Counted from the stretch's first letter, positions 14,749 to 22,469 are shown. The stretch: 23,292 bases of DNA from JAJTHJ01 sp046316025 (GCA_046316025.1 JBKCXU010000083.1:1-23292), one strand, 5' to 3'. Notes: generated from the sequence alone by a model not told the origin. Made by a program: numbers and translations.

Positions 14749-15230
14749 TGCAGAAAGCGGTCGGCATCAGCGGGAGTCGGCATGAAACAGGCATCGCGGC
14801 GGCCAAACCAGCGCAGCCGGTTGCGCGCCACGACGCCATACAACGCATCGCGCAGCCGCAGCGGCAAGAGCCGACCCACCGCCAGTAGCGACCAGGGCCA
14901 CCCCAGCAGACGAAAGATGCGCAGCGAACCTTCGGACTTCAGCCAGACGCGCCCGTCCGCCAGCAGCAGATTCGTCTCGTAATCGACCGGGTCGAGTCCG
15001 TAATGGCGATACAGCGCGGCCCCCAGCAGACTCTGCGCGGCCAGCAGCCGAAAGCGGCGCTGCGGGTCATGGCGAATCACGAACTGCGCAAAACCAGAAC
15101 ACAGGACGCAATGACCGTCGAACACGATCACGGGCTTGTCATCGGCAAACGGCGGCACGGCCGGATCGAGCCGGTAACTGTAGGCTTGGTGGTCGTCTCG
15201 GAGGTCGGACCGGTCCATTGCAGCGCCCAT
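14745..15230 (-). CDS. DCC-family (DUF393) thiol-disulfide oxidoreductase
   Basis: 161 aa. The family signature DGHCVLCSG (a D-G-x-C-x-x-C motif near residues 38-46) is at the start of a thioredoxin-like fold, and the other landmarks (LLLADGRVWLKSEGSLRI, and CFMPTP near the C-terminus) fit. It probably acts in thiol or metal redox chemistry; the substrate is unproven. ATG 15230 or 15218 could start it; neither has a clear ribosome site, and palindrome P4 abuts the upstream side. The stop overlaps the start of the Rossmann-DUF4166 gene. A second DCC protein lies at 19012. Confidence 0.85.
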   Translation of the reverse strand: MGAAMDRSDLRDDHQAYSYRLDPAVPPFADDKPVIVFDGHCVLCSGFAQFVIRHDPQRRFRLLAAQSLLGAALYRHYGLDPVDYETNLLLADGRVWLKSEGSLRIFRLLGWPWSLLAVGRLLPLRLRDALYGVVARNRLRWFGRRDACFMPTPADADRFLQ

Positions 15231-15235
15231 GTCAA

Positions 15236-15260
15236 AAAACAGGGGTCTGACCCCTATTTT
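15236..15260. repeat. GGGGTCTGACCCC palindrome, copy P4
   Basis: AGGGGTC-T-GACCCCT (15241-15255) with AAAA and TTTT flanks, in the opposite orientation to the other copies (central T rather than A). It ends at the base before the permease stop codon and begins 6 bp from the DCC gene start, so it occupies the whole gap between the two genes. Confidence 0.88.
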
Positions 15261-16208
15261 CTACTCCCGCTCGCCCTTGCGGTACGGCTTCATCAGCGCC
15301 TGCGGATAGGCCGCCTTGCGCGCCACCAGCACCAGCGCGGCGATGGACAGCAGATACGGCACCATCAGCCACAGCTGATACGGCACCAGCGCGCCGGTAG
15401 CGGTCTGCTGCAAGCGCAGTTGCGCGGCGTCGAAGGCGGCAAAGAGCAGCGCGCCCAGCAGCGCCTTGCCCGGCCGCCACGATGCAAACACCACCAGTGC
15501 TACGCAGATCCAGCCGCGGCCGTTGACCATGTTGAAGAAAAACGCGTTGAACGCCGCCAGCGTCAGAAAGCTGCCGGCCACCGCCATCAGTGCGCTGCCC
15601 GCCATGATCGCGCCGATGCGCGTGGCGGCCACCGAGATGCCCGCGCCTTCGGCCGCGGCGGGGTTCTCGCCCACCATGCGGATCGCCAGACCCAGCGGCG
15701 TGCGGTAGAGCAGCCAGGCGATTGCCGGCACCAGCAGCAGCGCCAGCAGCGTGAGCGGCGTCTGCGCGCCGAGCAGCGGCCCCAGCACCGGTAGCGCGTC
15801 CAGCAGGTGCATCTCGGCAAACGGGGTGACGCGCGGCGGCTCGGTGAGCTTGGGGAAGCTCACCCGGTACGCGTAGTACGACAGACTCGTCGCGAGCAGC
15901 GTGATCCCCAGCCCGGAGACGTGCTGCGACAGGCCGAGGTGCACCGTCAGCACACCGTGCAACAGGCCGAAGGCCGCGCCCACGGCGGCGGCCACCAGCA
16001 CGCCGGTCCACAGGTCCGCGCCCGAGTACACCGCAAACCAGCCGGCAAACGCGCCCGCGACCATGATCCCTTCGATGCCGAGGTTGAGCACGCCCGCGCG
16101 CTCGCACAGCAGCACGCCCAGCACGCCAAAGATCAGCGGCGTGGCGATGCGCAGCGTGGCGATCCAGAAGGAGTCCGCGGTGAGGATTGCGAGCAGGTCG
16201 GTGAGCAC
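15261..16208 (-). CDS. Nucleoside/purine-type ABC transporter permease (NupQ/YufQ-like), full-length copy C
   Basis: 315 aa, a full-length inner-membrane permease of the BPD_transp_2 group used with Bmp-type nucleoside transporters. LRIATPLIFGVLGVLLCERAG-type sequence near the start (about residues 14-34) and the NLGIEG motif are diagnostic, followed by about eight to ten helices and MVGENPAAAEGAGI, the coupling loop towards the ATPase. The start chosen is GTG 16208; no ATG lies between the R3 repeat and the first helix. It would pair with the permease at 16958, but an unrelated kinase-like gene lies between them and no ATP-binding gene is in the window. Two partial copies exist at 7184 and 12078. 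Confidence 0.88.
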   Translation of the reverse strand: MLTDLLAILTADSFWIATLRIATPLIFGVLGVLLCERAGVLNLGIEGIMVAGAFAGWFAVYSGADLWTGVLVAAAVGAAFGLLHGVLTVHLGLSQHVSGLGITLLATSLSYYAYRVSFPKLTEPPRVTPFAEMHLLDALPVLGPLLGAQTPLTLLALLLVPAIAWLLYRTPLGLAIRMVGENPAAAEGAGISVAATRIGAIMAGSALMAVAGSFLTLAAFNAFFFNMVNGRGWICVALVVFASWRPGKALLGALLFAAFDAAQLRLQQTATGALVPYQLWLMVPYLLSIAALVLVARKAAYPQALMKPYRKGERE

Positions 16209-16244
16209 GTTGGCGTCCTTACTGCCGCACTGGACTTCGGGCCA

Positions 16245-16348
16245 GCGGTCTTCCCTCACCCCCGGCCCCTCACCCGGGGGGAGAGGGGAGAACAAACCCT
16301 CCCCCTCCGGGGGTGGGTGGCGCGAAGCGCCGGGTGAGGGAAGACCGC
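16245..16348. repeat. REP-like composite repeat R3
   Basis: Outer 17-bp perfect arms (16245-16261 and 16332-16348) enclose CCGGG-rich inner hairpins and a GGCGC-GAA-GCGCC hairpin at 16319-16331. The outline matches R1 and R2: CCCTCACCC/GGGTGAGGG arms plus a GGCGCC-type hairpin on one side. It fills most of the 252-bp gap between the permease and the kinase-like gene. Confidence 0.8.
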
Positions 16349-16460
16349 CGCCACGGGGTGCAGGTCTGTGCCGGCATCGCGACGCGTTCCCGTGCAGGCC
16401 ATCGAACCGCACCCGATTCCGCACCAGCATCGCCGCCACCAGCCACCGCCGCAACAACGA

Positions 16461-16952
16461 TCATCCCTGCCCCTCCGGCTCCACCGCGGTAAGCCGCCGC
16501 TTGGGCCCGGCGTAGGCGTCGAACACGCGCTGGTGTGCGCGGCGCGAGCAGTCGTCGTCGCGCGCGTCGTAGCCGTCCACCCAGGCCAGCAGCACCGCGC
16601 GCATCTGTGCCTGCGCCTCGGCGGTCGGGTATTTGTGCGGCTCCCACGGCCGCTCCAGCGCGCGCGCCCGGCACAGCGCCAGCGGCGGGTCGAGCCACAG
16701 CAGTTCGGTGCTGTGCGGGGCGGCCGTTTCGATCAACTCGGCATAGCAGCCTTCGATCGCCCAGGCCGCGTGCCGCGCGACGAAGGCGTCAAGATCGCGC
16801 CGCGCAGCGCCGGCTGGCCGCGGCACGGCCGTCGCCCCCGGCTCCCAGACCAGCGTATCCAGATCCAGATGCGCCAGCGCGTGCCGCCGCGCCAGCCGCT
16901 GCGCGTGGAAACTCTTGCCGGCGCCGGAGTTGCCGAAGATCAGCACGCGCAT
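16461..16952 (-). CDS. P-loop NTPase, adenylate/shikimate kinase-like
   Basis: 163 aa. A Walker A loop FGNSGAGKS at residues 6-14 starts the protein, then AHLDLDTLVWEPG, the nucleoside-monophosphate-kinase-like acceptor region, AIEGCYAELI and LLWLDPPLALC (Walker B-like). This matches small P-loop proteins annotated as adenylate kinase-like or FlaR-related; the phosphate acceptor is not known. ATG 16952 is 5 bp after the upstream permease stop, so it is in that operon. A role in salvage of imported nucleosides is suggested by position only. The C-terminus ends before the R3 repeat. Confidence 0.8.
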   Translation of the reverse strand: MRVLIFGNSGAGKSFHAQRLARRHALAHLDLDTLVWEPGATAVPRPAGAARRDLDAFVARHAAWAIEGCYAELIETAAPHSTELLWLDPPLALCRARALERPWEPHKYPTAEAQAQMRAVLLAWVDGYDARDDDCSRRAHQRVFDAYAGPKRRLTAVEPEGQG

Positions 16953-16957
16953 CGCCG

Positions 16958-18028
16958 TCACTTCCAGCGCACCCGGTAGCGCACAAGCAGAGTCGCCACC
17001 AGCGTGGCCAGCAGGGCCACGGCGACGATCACGTCGGCGATGTAGGTCGGCACGCCCACGGCGCGGCTCATGCCGTCGGCACCGACGAACATCCCGGCGA
17101 TGAACACGGCCGCCGCCACCACCGCCAGCGGGTTCAGCGCCGCCAGCATCGCCACCACGATGCCGGCGTAACCGTAGCCGGGCGACATGTCGAGCGTCAC
17201 GTAGCCGGCGCGGCCGGCCACTTCCACCGCGCCCGCCAGCCCCGCCAGCGCACCGGAGAGCAGCGCCGTCTTGAGCACCGTGCGCCCGACCGGGATGCCG
17301 GCAAAGCGCGCCGCCGCGGCGTTGGCGCCGACCGCGCGCATCTCGAAGCCAAAGGCGGTGAACTTCACCACCGCCCATACCGCCAGCGCCGCGACGAGCG
17401 CCAGCAGCAGCCCCGCGTGCACGCGCGTGCGCTCGATCAGCTTGGGCAGTTCGAGCGCGGAGTCGAGCGACACCGACTGCGGCCAGCCCATCGCCAGCGG
17501 GTCTTTCATCGGCCCGTCGAGCATCCAGCCGACAAAGAGCATCACCACGAAGTTGAGCAGCAGAGTGGTCACCACCTCATCGACCGCCAGCCGCGTGCGC
17601 AGCAGCGCCGGCACCACGAGCCAGGCCGCGCCCGCCGCCATCGCGGCGACGAACATCGCCACAAAGAGCAGCGGCGCCGGCAGCCCGCCCGCGCCGCCGT
17701 ACAACCCGCCCACCGCCACGGCGGCCAGCGCGCCGAGATAGAGCTGCCCCTCGGCACCGATGTTGAAAAAGCGGGCGCGGAAGGCCACCGCCGCCGCCAG
17801 CCCGGTGAGGATGAGCGGCGTGGCGCGGGTGAGCGTCTCGGCCAGCGCAAAGCGCGAGCCGAAGCCGCCCACCAGCAGCGCCGCGTAGGCCCGCCCCACC
17901 GGCGCGCCGGCCCACAGCACCAGCAGCGCGCACACCGCCAGCGTGAACGCCACCGCACCCGCCGCGGCCAGCGCCGGCGCGGCGAGCGCGGCGGCGCCGG
18001 GCAGTTGGGGGCGGGGTTCGAGGTGCAA
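16958..18028 (-). CDS. Nucleoside/purine-type ABC transporter permease (NupP/YufP-like)
   Basis: About 356 aa. The family landmarks are FRARFFNIGAEGQLYLGA (about 105-122), DEVVTTLLLNFV, AVGANAAAARFAGI (coupling loop), and GYGYAGIVVAMLAALNP with a C-terminal helix ending RYRVRWK. It is the partner of copy C, together forming the channel of a Bmp/Nup-type ABC importer. No ATG is usable: TTG 18028 lies 4 bp after the cupin stop, and TTG 18043, which would overlap it, is the alternative. The cupin upstream and kinase downstream suggest one transcript. The ATP-binding and substrate-binding subunits normally encoded next to it are not seen. Confidence 0.86.
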   Translation of the reverse strand: MHLEPRPQLPGAAALAAPALAAAGAVAFTLAVCALLVLWAGAPVGRAYAALLVGGFGSRFALAETLTRATPLILTGLAAAVAFRARFFNIGAEGQLYLGALAAVAVGGLYGGAGGLPAPLLFVAMFVAAMAAGAAWLVVPALLRTRLAVDEVVTTLLLNFVVMLFVGWMLDGPMKDPLAMGWPQSVSLDSALELPKLIERTRVHAGLLLALVAALAVWAVVKFTAFGFEMRAVGANAAAARFAGIPVGRTVLKTALLSGALAGLAGAVEVAGRAGYVTLDMSPGYGYAGIVVAMLAALNPLAVVAAAVFIAGMFVGADGMSRAVGVPTYIADVIVAVALLATLVATLLVRYRVRWK

Positions 18029-18032
18029 GCGC

Positions 18033-18362
18033 TTAATCCACAATGAAGAGCTTCGCTCCAATGGCCGTGGAAGAGCGGTGCGGCTCCGCGTTATCGGCAA
18101 CTTGGTAGCTCATGCCGGGCAGCAGCGTGGTGTGGCGACCATCGGCCAGTTCGGTCTCGAGGCGACCTTCCAGGCAAAGCAAGAAGTGGCCCTTGCTGCA
18201 CCAGTGATCGGCCAGGTAGCCGGGGGAGTACTCGACCATCCGCACCCGCACGTCGCCAAACTGGCGCGTGCGCCAGAGCGCCGTGCCGGTTTCGCCGGGG
18301 TGGACCGTAGGTTCGATGGCCGACCAGTCGGTCGTGCCGAAGGGCAGGTTGTCGATGCGCAT
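18033..18362 (-). CDS. DHCW-motif cupin fold protein
   Basis: 109 aa, single small cupin barrel. The signature LADHWCSKGHFLLCLEG (about residues 51-67) carries the DHCW motif that names the family. A conserved start (MRIDNLPFGTTDW) supports ATG 18362. The histidines could bind a metal, but enzymatic activity is unknown. The stop lies just before the permease start at 18028. The longer frame upstream of 18362 overlaps the next small gene antisense-free but has no family sequence. Confidence 0.88.
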   Translation of the reverse strand: MRIDNLPFGTTDWSAIEPTVHPGETGTALWRTRQFGDVRVRMVEYSPGYLADHWCSKGHFLLCLEGRLETELADGRHTTLLPGMSYQVADNAEPHRSSTAIGAKLFIVD

Positions 18363-18396
18363 GGCTCTACGAAGGCGCGGCAAGCCGCGCGCGGTG

Positions 18397-18597
18397 TCAC
18401 TGGCGGCGGGCGAGTTCCGCTTGCATTGCGGCGCGTACCGCTGCGGCGGTGCGCGCAGCGAACTCCTCGCGCGTGCGACGCCACTCGTCCAGCGCGGGCG
18501 CGAAGGCGGCTTCGCCGAGGGCAAGGAGCACCGCGTCGTCGTCCAGAGCACGGAAAGCTTCCTCGTGATCGGCCGGCGACGGGCGTGTCGAACTCAT
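18397..18597 (-). CDS. Small hypothetical protein, 66 aa
   Basis: Helical, acidic then Ala/Arg-rich protein (EEAFRALDDDAVLLALGEAAF, then EWRRTREEFAARTAAAV) starting at ATG 18597. No family is recognised. It precedes the cupin gene by 34 bp on the same strand, so it may head that operon. It is not obviously antisense shadow, as the opposite strand has no gene here, but it remains a prediction. Confidence 0.5.
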   Translation of the reverse strand: MSSTRPSPADHEEAFRALDDDAVLLALGEAAFAPALDEWRRTREEFAARTAAAVRAAMQAELARRQ

Positions 18598-18695
18598 CGG
18601 TCGATTATGCCGCGCGACCCTCGGCGCTCGACGGCGCAAGTCTCGGCAGCGGCGACTTGCGCGATCATCGCGGCATCGCAACGCTGAGCGTGCCC

Positions 18696-18970
18696 ATGGA
18701 CTCCCGCCAATTCACCTATCGCGTCGCCCGGTCTGCGCAGGCCAGCGCATACGTTGCGCCGTGTGCGCAGTTCCCCTCGCTCTCCTGGCTCGAGCGCTCG
18801 CCATCGAAGCCGCCGAGCAAGGAGTGAGCCTGAATCGGCTGGTGCGCGCCAAGCTCGCCGCTCGACCTACACCCGCCGCAGCTCGCGCCGGCGCCGCGAG
18901 CTCTGGAGCAAGTGCCGCGCCCGCGGAGAAGCGAGGCCGGCGCGGCTTGGCGGCCAACGGCGCTCCGTAA
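18696..18970 (+). pseudogene. HicB-family antitoxin remnant with internal deletion
   Basis: The first frame reads MDSRQFTYRVARSAQASAYV then APCAQFPSLSWLE, the start of a HicB-like antitoxin. Directly after, another frame reads ALAIEAAEQGVSLNRLVRAKLA, the C-terminal DNA-binding helix of the same family. The middle (about 50-65 residues, expected from relatives) is missing and the frames do not match, so an out-of-frame deletion near 18790 has killed the gene. The tail continues to a stop at 18970. No hicA toxin gene is found on either side. Confidence 0.8.
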
Positions 18971-19011
18971 ACTTCGCCCCTTTCAAACGACTAATCCCAT
19001 TGCCACCCGCC

Positions 19012-19395
19012 ATGCCCACCGACCCACCCGCCCCCGCCCGCTGCACCGTCTACTACGACGGCGGCTGCCCGTTGTGCCGGCGGGAGATTGCGCACTACCG
19101 CGGGCAGCAGGGGGCGGAGGCGATCGAGTGGGTCGATGTCGCCGCCGCCGAAGGGGCGCCGGGGCCGGACATCACTCGCGAGCAGGCGCTGGCGCGGATG
19201 CACGTGCGCCGCGCGGACGGCTCGCTCGCGGGCGGGGCGCTCGCTTTTGCGCAAATCTGGTCGCAACTGCCGCGCTACGCCTGGCTCGGGCGCATCGCTT
19301 CGTGGCCGCCGGTGGCGGCGGTGCTGGAAGTGGGCTACCGGGTGTTTCTGGCACTGCGCCGGTTCTGGCGCGCGGCCCCGGGTGCAAGCCGATGA
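19012..19395 (+). CDS. DCC-family (DUF393) thiol-disulfide oxidoreductase
   Basis: 127 aa. The motif YYDGGCPLCRREIAHYR (residues 12-28) is the family's redox centre, followed by ALARMHVRRADGSLAGGALAF and a WPPVAAVLEVGYRVF hydrophobic end. ATG 19012 gives the usual short leader. It is first of five plus-strand genes; its stop overlaps the SDR start (ATGA, 19392-19395). It is shorter than the DCC protein at 14745 and differs in sequence, so the two are not recent duplicates. Confidence 0.88.
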   Translation: MPTDPPAPARCTVYYDGGCPLCRREIAHYRGQQGAEAIEWVDVAAAEGAPGPDITREQALARMHVRRADGSLAGGALAFAQIWSQLPRYAWLGRIASWPPVAAVLEVGYRVFLALRRFWRAAPGASR

Positions 19396-20135
19396 CCGCG
19401 CCGCTCGCGTTGGTCTGCGGCGCTGCGAGCGGGCTGGGCCGGGCCGTGGCCGCGCAACTGGCGCAGCAGGGCTGGCAGCTCGCGCTGGTGTCGCGCAGCG
19501 CCGCGCGTCTGGCCGATGTCGGCTCGCCGCAGGCGCTGCGTATCGAGGCGGACGTCTCCGGCGCCGACGGCGCGCGCGCGGCGCTCGCCCGCTGCGAGGC
19601 GGAGCTCGGCACGCCCGACGCGCTCGTCAACTGCGCCGGCGGGACGTTGATTGCCCCTCTGCACCGCACCTCCGAGGCTGCCTACCGCGCCTGCCTCGCG
19701 GCCAATCTGGATACCGCTTTCTTCGCGCTCGGCGCGTTCTGCGCGGCGCTGCGTGCGGCGCAGCGGCCGGGGGCGGCGGTGCTGGTCTCATCCGTCGTGG
19801 CGCGCACGGGTGTCGCCAATCACGAGGCGATCGGCGCCGCCAAGGGCGCGGTCGAGGCGCTGGTGCGCTCGGCCGCCGCCACTTATGCGGCAAGCCGCAC
19901 CCGCGTCAACGGCGTGGCGCCGGGGATCATGGCCACCCCGGGCACCGCCGGCCTGCTGGCGAGCGAGGCGGCGCGCGACTCGGCCGCCAAGCAGTACCCG
20001 CTGGGCGGCATCGGCACGGTGGAAGACGTGGCGGCGGCGGTGGTCTGGCTGCTGTCGCCGGCGGCAGCGCGCGTGACCGGTCAGGTGCTCGCCGTCGATG
20101 GCGGCTTTACCGCGGTGCGGCCGTTGGTGCGGTGA
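19392..20135 (+). CDS. SDR family oxidoreductase lacking the catalytic tyrosine
   Basis: 247 aa. The Rossmann motif GAASGLG is at residues 10-16, NCAG at 80-83 and the active-site serine at 134. The usual YxxxK reads I-G-A-A-K (Ile147 to Lys151), so the proton-donating Tyr is absent, although a His-Glu pair stands just before it (NHEAI). Relatives with this ANHEAI motif exist, so this looks like a subfamily trait rather than damage. It could be a non-oxidoreductase or use another residue. The C-terminal GQVLAVDGGF is normal for the fold. The start overlaps the DCC stop; the next gene begins 7 bp after its own stop. Confidence 0.85.
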   Translation: MTAPLALVCGAASGLGRAVAAQLAQQGWQLALVSRSAARLADVGSPQALRIEADVSGADGARAALARCEAELGTPDALVNCAGGTLIAPLHRTSEAAYRACLAANLDTAFFALGAFCAALRAAQRPGAAVLVSSVVARTGVANHEAIGAAKGAVEALVRSAAATYAASRTRVNGVAPGIMATPGTAGLLASEAARDSAAKQYPLGGIGTVEDVAAAVVWLLSPAAARVTGQVLAVDGGFTAVRPLVR

Positions 20136-20142
20136 GGCGCCA

Positions 20143-20805
20143 GTGAGCGCCAACGATCCCGCCACCGCCGACGCCGAGATCCGCGCCCGCTCGATCGAGC
20201 GCTACCGCTCGCGGGCCGCCGGCTACGACGCCACCTGCGGCCCGACCTGGCCGATCCGCGAGCGCGCCATCGCCGCGCTCGCCTTGCGCGCGGGCGACTG
20301 CGTGCTCGACGTGGGCTGCGGCACGGGCCTGTCGCTGCCGCTGCTGCGCGCAGCGGTGGACAACGCAGGGCAGGTCTACGGCTTCGACCAAAGCCCGGAG
20401 ATGCTGGTGCAGGCGCGCGCGCGGGTCGCCGCCGGGGGCTGGAGCAACGTCACCGTCTACGAGTGCGCGGCGCAAGAGTTGCGCCTGCCGACGCCGTTCG
20501 ATGCGCTGCTCTTTCACTACACGCACGACATCCTGCGTTCGCCCGCGGCGCTCGGCGCGCTGCTGGCGCAGGCGCGGCCGGGGGCGCGGGTGTCGATTGC
20601 CGGGATCAAGTACTTCACCGGTCCGCTCGCGCTGGCTAACTGGTGGGTCTATCTGAAAAACCGCGGCTACAACGGCGCGCCGGGCGAACTGCGCACGCCG
20701 TGGGACTGGATCGCGCCGCGCCTCGTGGACTGGCAGTGGGCGCCCACGCAATACGGCATGGGGTATCTGGCGAGCGGCCGGCTGCCCGGCGAGGCCGCCG
20801 GATGA
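20143..20805 (+). CDS. Class I SAM-dependent methyltransferase
   Basis: 220 aa with motif I VLDVGCGTG (54-62), VYGFDQSPEML for motif II, and FDALLFHYTHDIL for the post-motif region. The N-terminal YRSRAAGYDATCG helix is typical of UbiE-like or small-molecule methyltransferases; the substrate is unknown. GTG 20143 starts it, with the weak GAGG in the SDR stop region as ribosome site; no ATG is nearer. The stop overlaps the LTA-synthase-like start (ATGA, 20802-20805). Confidence 0.85.
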   Translation: MSANDPATADAEIRARSIERYRSRAAGYDATCGPTWPIRERAIAALALRAGDCVLDVGCGTGLSLPLLRAAVDNAGQVYGFDQSPEMLVQARARVAAGGWSNVTVYECAAQELRLPTPFDALLFHYTHDILRSPAALGALLAQARPGARVSIAGIKYFTGPLALANWWVYLKNRGYNGAPGELRTPWDWIAPRLVDWQWAPTQYGMGYLASGRLPGEAAG

Positions 20806-22469
20806 CCGCCGCCACCCTGCCCTCCACCGCAACCGTCGCCCCCCGCTGGCAGCGCGTGGCGCTGACGCTGCTGGCGCTGGTGTTTCTCGACCAGGCGCTG
20901 GCGTTTTCCACCTGGTGGCCCACACCGGGCGTCCTGCCGGACGCGCGCTTGTCGTCGGAATTCGTCGGCCTGTGGCTTCTGTTGCTGGCGCTGGTCGCCT
21001 GGCGCGGGGCGCTGTCGCCGCGCGCGCTGCACTGGGTTGCGGTCGCGTACACGGTGCTGGTGGTGGGCCGCTATGCGGACGTGACGGTGCCGAGCCTCTT
21101 CGGCCGCGAGATCAACCTGTATTGGGACGGCGCGCAGATCCCGCGCCTGCTCTGGGTCACGCTGCGCGAGGGGCAGTGGTGGCTGGCGCTGGCGGCGGTC
21201 GTGCTGGTGGCGCTGCTGGTGTGGGGGCTGTACCGGTTGCTGCGCGCGGCCATTGCGCTGGTGGCGCGCGAGGCGGTGCCGTATGCGCTGCGCGCGCGCT
21301 GGGTTTGGCTCGTCACCGCGGCGGCGGTGGCGTTATCGGTCGCCAACTGGGCCGGCGTGCGCGCGACCTGGCCTTACGTGTCCAAGCCGGTGATCCCGGT
21401 CTACGCGCGGCAGGCCAAGCTGCTCGCCACCGCGCTGTCGGACTCCGGCGTGACGCGTGCGCTGCCGCCGTCCACGGCGCTACAGACCGCGCTCGCGCTG
21501 CCGCCGGGCGAGGCGCTGGGCGCCTTGCGCGGGCGCGACGTGTTCGTGGTGTTCCTCGAGTCCTATGGTGCGATCGCCTACGACAACCCGCGCGCCGCGC
21601 AGGCGCAGGCCGCCACGCGCGAGCGCTTTGCCGCCGATCTGGCCGCCGGCGGCTGGCAGGTGGTGTCGGCCTTCATCGGCTCGCCGACCTTTGGCGGTGC
21701 GTCGGACCTGGCGCATCTGTCGCTGCTGTCGGGCATCGACTTGTCCGATCCGCTGCGGCACGACCTGCTGCTCACCACCGACCGGCCCACGCTGAACACC
21801 TTGTTCCGCGCCGCCGGCTACCGCAGCTACGGGTTTTATCCAGCGCTTTTCTGGGAGTGGCCGGAGCGCGCCTACTACGGCTTCGACGTGTTCATCGAAG
21901 GGCGCGACGTCGATTACCGCGGCCCGCCGCTGGGCTACTGGAAGATCCCGGACCAGGTGAGTGTCGCCTGGTTCGAGCACAGGCATCCCGGCGCGCCCGG
22001 TGCGCCGCCGCGCTTCGTGTTCTTTCCGACGATCACCAACCACTGGCCGTTTAGCCCGGTGCCGCCCTACCAGGCCGACTGGACGCAATTGTTGACGGCG
22101 CAGCCCTACGACGCGGCCGACGTGGCGCGCGCGCAGGCCGAGCGCATCGACTGGCTCGACATGATGCCGGCCTACCTGCGGATGCTCGACTACAAGTTCC
22201 GCTGGCTCGGCGACTGGCTGCGCCGCCCGCAGCCGCGCGAGGCGGTGTTCGTCCTGCTGGGCGACCATCAACCGACCGGCAACATCAGCGGCGAGGGCGC
22301 GTCGTGGGACGTGCCGATCCACATCGTCACGCGCGACCCGGAGTTGATCGCGCGCTTCACCGCGCAGGGTTTTGCACCCGGCTTGCAGCCGCCGCGCGCC
22401 AAGCTCGGCAACATGAACGACCTGACCGGCATGCTGCTCAAGGCCTTCCGCACGGAGCCGGCGCGATGA
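20802..22469 (+). CDS. LTA synthase family membrane sulfatase-fold enzyme
   Basis: 555 aa. About five membrane helices (17-35, 52-70, 78-92, 128-150, 168-185) precede a periplasmic alkaline-phosphatase-fold domain. Metal and catalytic landmarks are Glu253 in VVFLESYG, SPTFGGASDLAH (nucleophile among Thr296 and Ser301), TITNHWPF and Asp488/His489 in LLGDHQPTG. Such enzymes move or add phosphoglycerol or phosphoethanolamine groups on lipids or glycans; Gram-negatives have no lipoteichoic acid, so the target may be an envelope glycan or lipid. The start overlaps the methyltransferase stop and its stop overlaps the next gene, so all are coupled. Confidence 0.85.
   Translation: MTAATLPSTATVAPRWQRVALTLLALVFLDQALAFSTWWPTPGVLPDARLSSEFVGLWLLLLALVAWRGALSPRALHWVAVAYTVLVVGRYADVTVPSLFGREINLYWDGAQIPRLLWVTLREGQWWLALAAVVLVALLVWGLYRLLRAAIALVAREAVPYALRARWVWLVTAAAVALSVANWAGVRATWPYVSKPVIPVYARQAKLLATALSDSGVTRALPPSTALQTALALPPGEALGALRGRDVFVVFLESYGAIAYDNPRAAQAQAATRERFAADLAAGGWQVVSAFIGSPTFGGASDLAHLSLLSGIDLSDPLRHDLLLTTDRPTLNTLFRAAGYRSYGFYPALFWEWPERAYYGFDVFIEGRDVDYRGPPLGYWKIPDQVSVAWFEHRHPGAPGAPPRFVFFPTITNHWPFSPVPPYQADWTQLLTAQPYDAADVARAQAERIDWLDMMPAYLRMLDYKFRWLGDWLRRPQPREAVFVLLGDHQPTGNISGEGASWDVPIHIVTRDPELIARFTAQGFAPGLQPPRAKLGNMNDLTGMLLKAFRTEPAR

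Noticed and set aside
15261..16457. 398-aa permease with N-terminal extension
   Set aside because: The extension is translated from repeat R3; the first family residues appear right after GTG 16208.
16535..18046. Long plus-strand open frame opposite the permease and kinase genes (503 aa)
   Set aside because: Low-complexity His/Arg/Gln-rich antisense sequence of recognisable genes.
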